Shown piece after piece: positions 9,306-14,836 of a DNA stretch of 14,836 nt. A program made the translations under genes and the position numbers. Source of the stretch: Zygnema cylindricum (lineage: Eukaryota > Streptophyta > Zygnematophyceae > Zygnematales > Zygnemataceae); the NCBI GenBank assembly GCA_037447655.1, contig JBBHKE010001107.1, forward strand, positions 120,652-135,487, written 5' to 3'. How positions within the stretch are numbered: the stretch's first letter is position 1; each line of letters opens with the position of its first letter. Under the pieces are notes generated by a model. That model was not told where the DNA came from and made no database searches. It saw nothing but the letters and a program-made list of their open reading frames with translations.

Positions 9306-9497
9306 TGGTCGCACACATAGAATATTTCCACAAACGAAAAGATCGCGTCACGCTTCCGTACAAACATTTTTTGGAAAAATCGTCCAATGTCCGATTCGTA
9401 CAATTCAATACCGTTCGCACCAAACCGAACCGTCACAAAAGTACCACACGAAACGAAACATCATCGTCGCACTGAAATGAACCAAACATTTGATGGC
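9306..9497 (+). repeat. Right copy of the 190-bp direct repeat
   Basis: This is the partner of 4115-4305, in the same orientation and about 5.2 kb away. Similarity starts near GGTCGCACACATAG and ends at ACCAAACATTTG followed by a short GCGCG block. Flanking sequence on both sides differs between copies. Between the copies lie the second gag pseudogene and the hAT pseudogene. Confidence 0.7.
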
Positions 9498-9705
9498 GCG
9501 GGTGTTTTTCGCGGTCTATTTTAGACCAAGGAACAACATTTACCTGGGTACCGAGTCATTTTTCGGGGGTTCCTTTACAACGAGACTCCAGAAGTGCGCA
9601 CCGTTAATTTTTCCTTGAAGAGGACTTGGAAATCTACCCAACGACTTATCGCACATCAAAATACAGCTAGCGAGGAGAAACAATAACGCGACTACCCTGA
9701 AAAAT

Positions 9706-9930
9706 AGCCACTCGGGTGGCTCTTTTTCATTATACTGGGAGGTCGAAAATTCCAAGGTACGGAAGTCGTCCGAAACGAGTTTCCATAATTTTCCGAGTAC
9801 TAAGGGCTGACTACAAGCACCTTTAAACTAAAGGAAGTACTCCACAAAGGGGACCGACCGGCGGGGAGATTTGCCGAAAGAAACAAGCTACCCGGGTGGC
9901 TCTTTTCTAAAAATAGCCACCCGGGTGGCA
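9706..9930. repeat. Three copies of an AGCCACCCGGGTGGCT-type palindrome
   Basis: Copies lie at 9706-9721 (AGCCACTCGGGTGGCT), 9886-9901 (AGCTACCCGGGTGGCT) and 9915-9930 (AGCCACCCGGGTGGCA). Two are preceded by AAAAATA and two are followed by TCTTTT, so the conserved unit extends beyond the palindrome. The last two lie back to back, separated by a short TCTTTTCTAAAAATA spacer that is itself nearly symmetric. Confidence 0.8.
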
Positions 9931-9995
9931 CCGGACCCTTCAACGGCCGCTGCATCGCGAGCCGCAACACCCCGCATATAATGCCGCACGGGTAC

Positions 9996-10070
9996 TGTAG
10001 ACGCCTACAACCGTCGCTATTTTGTAAACGGCATTAATTGTCGCAAGTTTTGTAGTCGTCTACAACCGTC
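9996..10070. repeat. 20-bp direct repeat of a TGTAG/CTACA palindrome
   Basis: TGTAGACGCCTACAACCGTC at 9996-10015 recurs as TGTAGTCGTCTACAACCGTC at 10051-10070 (18 of 20 identical). Each contains TGTAG and CTACA arms around four bases. Confidence 0.75.
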
Positions 10071-10098
10071 ACAAGGTACACCCACGTTTTGCCCGAAG

Positions 10099-10333
10099 GC
10101 ACGTGACTTTGGCGACGTAGTACACAGCCAATCGCTATTAGCGTGTACGTTTGATTAGCGCATACTATTATTGGAAATTTTGGAAGAAATCGATTACTCT
10201 AATTAGGAATTAGGGCTTTTTTTAAATAATGTGGATAATTCTATTTGAGAATAAAACAAAAAAAAAGCAGGACGGGATTAGCGTACACAACGCCTAATAG
10301 CGATTGGCGGTGTAGTTCATCGTCGCACGTGAC
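10099..10333. mobile_element. MITE-like inverted-repeat element, about 235 bp
   Basis: The left arm at 10121-10141 and the right arm at 10294-10314 are 21-base reverse complements with one mismatch (CTAATAGCGAT, TTGG+C, then gGTGTA/tGTGTA). Similarity extends outward through GCGACG to a CACGTG palindrome in each flank (10100-10105 and 10326-10331), and inward through GTGTACG to GATTAGCG. The interior is AT-rich with no open frame. The layout suits a non-autonomous DNA element or foldback. I could not confirm a target-site duplication. Confidence 0.6.
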
Positions 10334-10368
10334 TATCGTCCAGGTGTAACGATTCTAACGGTTTTGTG

Positions 10369-10403
10369 ATGGTGCACTCCCCTCTGTGAGGTGAGTGCAC
10401 CAT
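10369..10403. repeat. Perfect 11-bp stem hairpin
   Basis: ATGGTGCACTC at 10369-10379 pairs exactly with GAGTGCACCAT at 10393-10403 around a 13-base loop. It lies just outside the MITE-like element at 10099-10333. Confidence 0.75.
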
Positions 10404-11279
10404 TACAGAGGCTTCGTGGATGACGACAAAGTATAATAGGACGGTCAATGTTCTATCCCGGACTCTTGGAGAATCATAATCGTATCTTCTGTAATGTTGT
10501 TTTCAAAAAACTTACGATAAAATAGTACGGCATGGTACGGTTAGGTGCAAAATTCTTTACGCCCTTGATACAAACAGGCTGAATGCGGCCGTCGAATATT
10601 ATTACGCAATTTCAAAAAAAGATACGCATATTCTGGGATATACGGATTAGTCATGTCGTATATGCATGTACGATTGTGCGGATCACTCCTGGATCCCATC
10701 GACACGCGGATTCCTTGGATGAAAGAAACCGTCGCCAACCTGGAATACCGCATTAGTGGGGATTGCCGTCGCAGGGCTATAATTAATTAATTATCGCACT
10801 AACGTATCGTAACACAGCGAACTTACTTCGTATCGTAGGGAAGATTCTCCGTACACTGCGTTTTAACTTTTATGTGTCGCATTGCGTAAAAAAAAATGGC
10901 TACTAACATCTGTGACGATTTTATGCGTGACAATGCCTGTGAGTTTTTATGTTTGACGATGACGCAAATTTGTATTCTTACTTTTCACTTAATTCGTACT
11001 GTTGTAAATTAACCGGTAAACGACAGAATAAAACCTATACTTTGGCGCATGGGAATACGGCCTTACGAAGTCGCTTTCGATAAAAGTTTGAAGATGAACA
11101 AAACGATGAACTGGCACACGTGGCAGTAAGTCGAACAGGCGATAACGCCAAAATTGCGGTACATTCAAAATGACGTAAAATACTAGAATGTACTATGGTT
11201 TGATGCATAGAGGTACCAAGCGTTTTAAACGCACGCATGAAACGTCGAAAAAATAATGATATATGCGCACAGAACAAAG
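10404..11279. other. No recognisable gene
   Basis: Short open frames on both strands (for example minus 10541-10753 and minus 11035-11292) lack family motifs. The segment is rich in GTAC and CGTA tetramers like the rest of 9100-13300. I see no RNA gene. Confidence 0.5.
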
Positions 11280-11982
11280 AGCGTTGTTCCATTAGGCGCT
11301 TTCAGTAAACGTCAAAAATTCGTTTACTGAAGCGATCGTTCCATTGTGTCGGGTCAGTAACCGACATTTGTTTTGCGTGGCACATGTTGATTGGTCCACG
11401 TAATAGATAAATACGATTCTGTTAATCTTCAAAGAATCTCTGAGAGCGAATTGTGACCACATATTTGTACCAGCGAAAGGTAAAAAGTGACTCGTACGAC
11501 GTATTGAATGAAATCTGTACGGGCGGACGAAACGTAAGATATGTAAAAGCGTACGAAAATGTCAGAATGGTTAGTGGATACCAACAGAAGCGTGAAACAA
11601 TATCTTACGTCAAAGATTTTCTTGCGGCTTCCGGTGGCCTCGCATCCTCCCTGGCGGAAGGCACATGTCATATGCGACGTGTACCCATCTGGTAGCGCGG
11701 TCGTCGTGGATATTTGTTCACGTTTCCACGAGGCACGACGGTATTCGTTCAGGCGCTGAGAATTGACCTACTCCGGGTCACTTGTTGCGAACTGAAAGTG
11801 TCAGACGACGTCGTATCCGATTATGCATCCGACGGTCCACGTTTACGCCCATAAACGTGGAGAATCAAATCCCTCATTCAGTAGCCTTGTTTTTCTGACA
11901 TTTTTTTATTTTTGGTACGGCACTGTACGAAACAGTACGGCTTTCAGTAAACAACGTCATTTTTTCCCTAATGGAACCTTGC
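11280..11982 (+). mobile_element. 703-bp tandem unit, copy 1, with 11-bp terminal inverted repeats
   Basis: This unit aligns without any indel to 11983-12685. GTTCCATTAGG at 11286-11296 is the exact reverse complement of CCTAATGGAAC at 11967-11977. Just inside the left end a perfect 11-bp stem (11301-11311 with 11321-11331) surrounds nine bases. Other hairpins are GTCGG/CCGAC near 11348-11365 and CCACGTTTA/TAAACGTGG near 11837-11860. Open frames of 60-80 codons occur on both strands, but differences between the copies argue against coding. It is best described as a non-autonomous DNA element or satellite-like unit of unknown family. Confidence 0.7.
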
Positions 11983-12685
11983 AGCGTTGTTCCATTAGGC
12001 GCTCTCTGTAAACGTCAAAAAATCGTTTACTGAAGCGATCGTTCCATTGTGTCGGGTCAGTAACCGACATTTGTTTTGCGTGGCACATGTTGATTGGTCC
12101 ACGTAATAGATGAATACGATTCTGTCAATCTTCAAAGAATCTCTGAGAGCGAATTGTGACCACATCTTTGAACCAGCGAAAGGTAAAAAGTGACTCGTAC
12201 GACGTATTGAATGAAACCTGTACGGGCGGACGAAACGTAAGATATGTAAAAGCGTACGAAAATGTCAGAATGGTTAGTGGATACCAACAGAAGCGTGAAA
12301 CAATATCTTCCGTCAAAGATTTTCTTGCGGCTTCCGGTAGCCTCGCATCCTCCCTGGCGGAAGGCACATGTCATATGCGACGTGTACCCATCTGGTAGCG
12401 CGGTCGTCGTGGATATTTGTCCACTTTTCCACGAGGCACGACGGTATTCGTTCAGGCGCTGAGAATTGACCTACTCCGGGTCACTTGTTGCGAACTGAAA
12501 GTGTCAGACGACGGCGTATCCGATTATGCATCCGACGGTCCACGTTTACGCCCATAAACGTGGAGAATCAAATCCCTCATTCAGTAGCCTTGTTTTTCTG
12601 ACATTATTTTTTCTTTGGTACGGCAATGTATGAAACAGTACGGCTTTCAGTAAACAACGTCATTTTTTCCCTAATGGAACCTTGC
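11983..12685 (+). mobile_element. 703-bp tandem unit, copy 2
   Basis: Comparison with copy 1 by eye shows about 18 substitutions and no indels (about 97% identity). The terminal inverted repeats at 11989-11999 and 12670-12680 are unchanged. The right end of copy 1 and the left end of copy 2 are separated by only 11 bases (11978-11988), so the junction is itself a hairpin. One substitution breaks a pair of the subterminal stem that is perfect in copy 1. Confidence 0.7.
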
Positions 12686-12709
12686 CCTTAGTGTATTTTT
12701 ATCTTTTTT

Positions 12710-12856
12710 GCCATTTAAAACATCTTTTCCCCGTACACGCTTGTCGGATCACAGATCTGACGGCTGCGATTGAAAGCTAAGATTCACACCTCCCGATTGG
12801 CGGTATCCGTTAAGAAAGAGGACAAATGTGTACGGAGAAAAGTTGTTTTAACTGGC
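12710..12856. mobile_element. 147-bp element with 29-bp imperfect inverted repeats, unit A
   Basis: The arms at 12710-12738 and 12828-12856 match at 26 of 29 positions as reverse complements. Each carries TTAAAACA, CTTTTC and CCGTACAC in that order. The interior of about 90 bp has no open frame. A diverged copy of this element plus its right flank follows about 277 bp downstream. Confidence 0.7.
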
Positions 12857-12872
12857 GAAAAAATCATTAACT

Positions 12873-12970
12873 CTAATAGCGATACACGGTGTACTGTACT
12901 GTCGGACACACTTTTGCCGACCACTACAATTCTTTACTGTTCAGTAGAGTACACCGTGAATCGCTATTAG
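12873..12970. repeat. 23-bp inverted repeat with the CTAATAGCGAT/GGTGTA motif
   Basis: The arm at 12873-12895 and the arm at 12948-12970 are reverse complements with one mismatch, spaced by 52 bases. The first 21 bases contain CTAATAGCGAT, four bases, then GGTGTA, the same motif as in the arms of the element at 10099-10333. Here CTAATAG faces outward, whereas in the other element it faces inward. Confidence 0.75.
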
Positions 12971-12989
12971 TGCTACTGTTTTCTTCGTC

Positions 12990-13218
12990 TCTTTAAACAT
13001 CTTTTCTCCGTACACGCATGTCTGTTTTTAGATCCGACGATTTCGATTGAAAGGGAATATTTTCAGCTTCCGATTGACGGTCTCAAATTGTAAATCGACA
13101 GGAGTGTACGGAGAAAAAATGTTTTAAGTGGCAAAAAAACATTAACACTAAAAAAGATGCAAGGTGTACTGTACCGCCCAGATTTCAGCGTCCGGACACA
13201 CTTTGCCGACCGCTACTG
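12990..13218. mobile_element. Unit B: diverged copy of 12713-12926
   Basis: The left arm (12992-13015, TTTAAACATCTTTTCTCCG and on) and right arm (13104-13132) are inverted repeats like those of unit A. The sequence after the right arm also aligns: AAAACATTAACACTAAAAA against AAAATCATTAACTCTAATA, then GGTGTACTGTAC and GGACACAC-TTTGCCGACC. The offset is 276-277 bp. In B the CTAATAGCGAT part is degraded and there is no partner arm downstream. Confidence 0.65.
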
Positions 13219-13260
13219 CGTAACTAAAACTGAAAGGAAGTTGTCGGTGACGACTTTTTT

Positions 13261-13299
13261 TGCGACAGTTGCGACAGTTTGCGACGGTTTGCGACAGGT
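13261..13299. repeat. Four tandem 9-10 bp TGCGACAGT-type units
   Basis: Units start at 13261, 13270, 13280 and 13290 (TGCGACAGT, TGCGACAGTT, TGCGACGGTT, TGCGACAGGT). It is a short satellite immediately after the inverted-repeat cluster. Confidence 0.8.
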
Positions 13300-14310
13300 C
13301 TCGACCCTCTTTTAATACTCGTCGCCGTAGCGACAGACTGCAAAAGTTTTCCTTGTCATTTTTGCTTCGAATATTCTTCGGATGGTCAGATTCAGCTTCT
13401 AAATTAAAGTCTTGGTAAATTAAAGTATGTACTAGGCGCCAAGAAAGGTTGAAATTACTGACAATATTTTAGTTGATTATTTTTTTAACATAGAAAGAGC
13501 TGAATTGCTTCTCTTTTTCCTCTTCTATTTTCCTCTTTTGCGATTAATTTCTCCTAGCGAGGCTTCTGCTTCGAGTTCACCTGCTTTACAGAGAAGGCGT
13601 AGGTAGTTTTTTGCCCAGAATTACCTTCAACTGATTTTTTTGTCACCGGACACGTGTCACGATCTAGATTCACTTTCTACTGTTTGGTGACGAATCGGTT
13701 CTTGTTTTGGATGTTCGTATAAACGGATTCGATCGAACCTAAAAAATTGTAAAACACTGCAAAAAGATTTTTTTTTCAGGCTTTCCTCTAGCTTGCAATT
13801 AATTGTAGGTTTAGCTGTTTGGTTTTTTTTAAATTCCAAATTATAGCGTTGACAGACGCAAATATTTCACCTCACAAAATTCCACGATACTAGAACAAGT
13901 TCGAATGTAATTTTTGAACATGTTTTTGCTATAATTTTTGCCTTTCTCTTCAATTCTATATAATTGTAAGCAATTTTACAAAAGGTGGGAAGCCTTGGCT
14001 TTTAAATAGCGCTAATTTGAAATATGTAATTATCATGCATGGTTATTTTCGGGTAATGTAATATTTTCCTTTGCAATTTGCATTAATTGTAATCAAAATC
14101 CAGGAATTTCTCCACATTAATTCACTTACAAAGACATTTATCAGTCAAAATTTCTCTTATATTTATGATCGCTAATTATTTCGATACACATTTTATAAGA
14201 TTACAATTATAATTTTATTTTTTAGTGTTTATGAAGTACGAATAATCACTCAAAATTCAAAGCTAATTATGTCTTCAAGAATATTGGTGTTTTGCAGTGT
14301 TAATCTGACC
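13300..14310. other. AT-rich intergenic segment upstream of the PAN-like gene
   Basis: I see no gene, repeat or RNA here. It is less structured than the region to its left and contains many ATTAAT and TTTT runs. It may include the promoter of the gene at 14451, but I cannot point to a specific element. Confidence 0.5.
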
Positions 14311-14315
14311 ATCAA

Positions 14316-14437
14316 ACCGGAAGGAAAGAAAAAAGGGGAGAAGAGGGAGACAGAGAGGAAGGAGGAGAGTTGGGAGAACGCCCATAGGAAGGGGGCGAGA
14401 GGCAAGGGACCGAGAGCGGGAGAGGAAGAGAGAGGAC
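14316..14437 (+). promoter_or_regulatory. GA-rich leader before the PAN-like gene
   Basis: About 120 bases upstream of the ATG are nearly all purine on the plus strand (GGAGAAGAGGGAGACAGAGA and similar). The tract could be part of the 5' untranslated region or a promoter element. The complementary strand yields a Ser/Pro/Leu-rich shadow open frame, which I do not call. Confidence 0.4.
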
Positions 14438-14450
14438 GTTCTTATTAAAA

Positions 14451-14836
14451 ATGGCCATGGTTGGAGACTCCTGCAAACAAATCATTCGATTCGTTACCGT
14501 CTTCCTTATGCTCGCTGGTTTCCCTCGGGAAGTATTTGCTGTCGCGTCTCCTCCTTCCCAAAAATATCCCCCGGCCTTTAGACAAGAGCTCCCAGTAGTC
14601 CACGTGGCAAATCGATCATCAAGTGTGACACGAATAAAACCTGCAGCATACGATTCAGGATGCACAGATCCTGTTTCCTGGCAAAAGTTTACAGGATGGG
14701 ATTCCCCTGGGAATGATATCACAGGGTGGACAATAACAAACTACCCCGGGGATGAAGGATATAAATTTTGTGCGAATGAATGCGCCAACGATTGCAGATG
14801 CAAAGGCTTCAATCTGTCGCCTAAAGTAAACTCCAT
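14451..14836 (+). CDS. Secreted Cys-rich protein with PAN/apple-like domain (partial, C-terminus off window)
   Basis: ATG at 14451 is the first ATG after an in-frame TAG at 14385, in the good context AAAATGG. A second ATG lies two codons on. The frame is open for 128 codons to the window edge. Residues 1-30 look like a signal peptide: basic residues, then a hydrophobic IIRFVTVFLMLAGF segment and a V-F-A cleavage-type site before VASPP. Residues 34-66 form a Pro/Ser-rich linker. From residue 71 the sequence has Cys71, W77, a GWDSPGNDITGW segment, then Cys107, Cys111, Cys115 and Cys117 in CANECANDCRCKGFNLSP. This resembles the PAN/apple pattern, in which a helix bearing paired cysteines is followed by C-x-x-F. 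PAN domains bind proteins or carbohydrates outside the cell, so a cell-surface or secreted adhesion role is inferred. It could also be another small disulfide fold. An intron donor near the edge cannot be excluded. Confidence 0.65.
   Translation, partial: MAMVGDSCKQIIRFVTVFLMLAGFPREVFAVASPPSQKYPPAFRQELPVVHVANRSSSVTRIKPAAYDSGCTDPVSWQKFTGWDSPGNDITGWTITNYPGDEGYKFCANECANDCRCKGFNLSPKVNS

Larger units (their letters stand above)
9500..10098. other. No recognisable gene; palindrome-bearing segment
   Basis: A minus-strand frame of about 100 codons ends at 9540 and includes a hydrophobic stretch (WLFFRVVALLFLLASC). It has no ATG start and no family resemblance, so I do not call it. The segment holds the CCACCCGGGTGG-type palindromes and the TGTAG repeats listed separately. 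Confidence 0.5.

Noticed and set aside
9706-9727. Bacterial rho-independent terminator
   Set aside because: The shape fits, but it repeats three times as a palindrome within eukaryotic transposon debris with no gene upstream.
9540-9829. Minus-strand open frame with a possible membrane segment
   Set aside because: It has no ATG, no family resemblance and overlaps the first palindrome; about 100 codons is not enough on its own.
11429-12374. 80-codon open frames on both strands in each 703-bp unit as a duplicated gene
   Set aside because: The plus-frame differences between copies are all amino-acid changing, the minus frame also shows non-conservative changes, and no family motif is visible. 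The frames persist because the copies are nearly identical.
14312-14722. 136-codon minus-strand open frame
   Set aside because: It is the complement of the GA-rich leader and of the PAN-like gene. Its Ser/Pro/Leu composition follows from that bias, and the plus-strand frame has a signal peptide and cysteine pattern.
1-14836. CRISPR array, prophage or bacterial defence system
   Set aside because: There are no regularly spaced identical repeats, no operons and no matching protein families; the content is eukaryotic mobile DNA.

Overview
The window reads as repeat-rich nuclear DNA from a eukaryote, probably a protist or alga; the lineage is not resolved. The reasons are decayed LTR-retrotransposon gag genes, a decayed hAT transposase, many MITE-like inverted repeats, no operon-like gene packing, and one partial gene with a eukaryote-style start and a secreted PAN/apple-like product. 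No bacterial gene organisation, rRNA or tRNA gene was recognised.

Layout. Positions 1-2140 hold part of a Ty1/copia-type element on the minus strand. It has an LTR edge and a copia-style half-tRNA(iMet) primer binding site (2125-2137), a decayed gag (about 1510-2062), and then a long minus-strand frame. That frame is open from 1405 to 968 and, after a single TAA, from 964 to the left edge. Positions 2140-4050 contain no recognisable gene. Positions 4100-9500 hold a second decayed gag with two CCHC knuckles and RGG/GRGN repeats (minus, about 4790-5990) next to a decayed hAT transposase (plus, about 6347-7783). Two diverged direct repeats of about 190 bp (4115-4305 and 9306-9497) flank this block.

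Positions 9500-13300 appear to lack genes but are densely structured. They hold three copies of a CCACCCGGGTGG-type palindrome, several hairpins, and a MITE-like inverted repeat (about 10099-10333). They also hold an exact 703-bp tandem duplication whose unit has 11-bp terminal inverted repeats, followed by a pair of about 277-bp spaced units with arms of about 29 bp. A bipartite motif (CTAATAGCGAT, four bases, GGTGTA) recurs four times as two inverted pairs of opposite polarity.

Positions 13300-14310 are AT-rich and featureless. After a GA-rich leader, a plus-strand gene starts at 14451 and runs off the right edge. It encodes a signal peptide and a Cys-rich PAN/apple-like domain. It is the only apparently intact host gene here. 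The rest is best read as layers of mobile-element remains, with no evidence of a multi-gene system.
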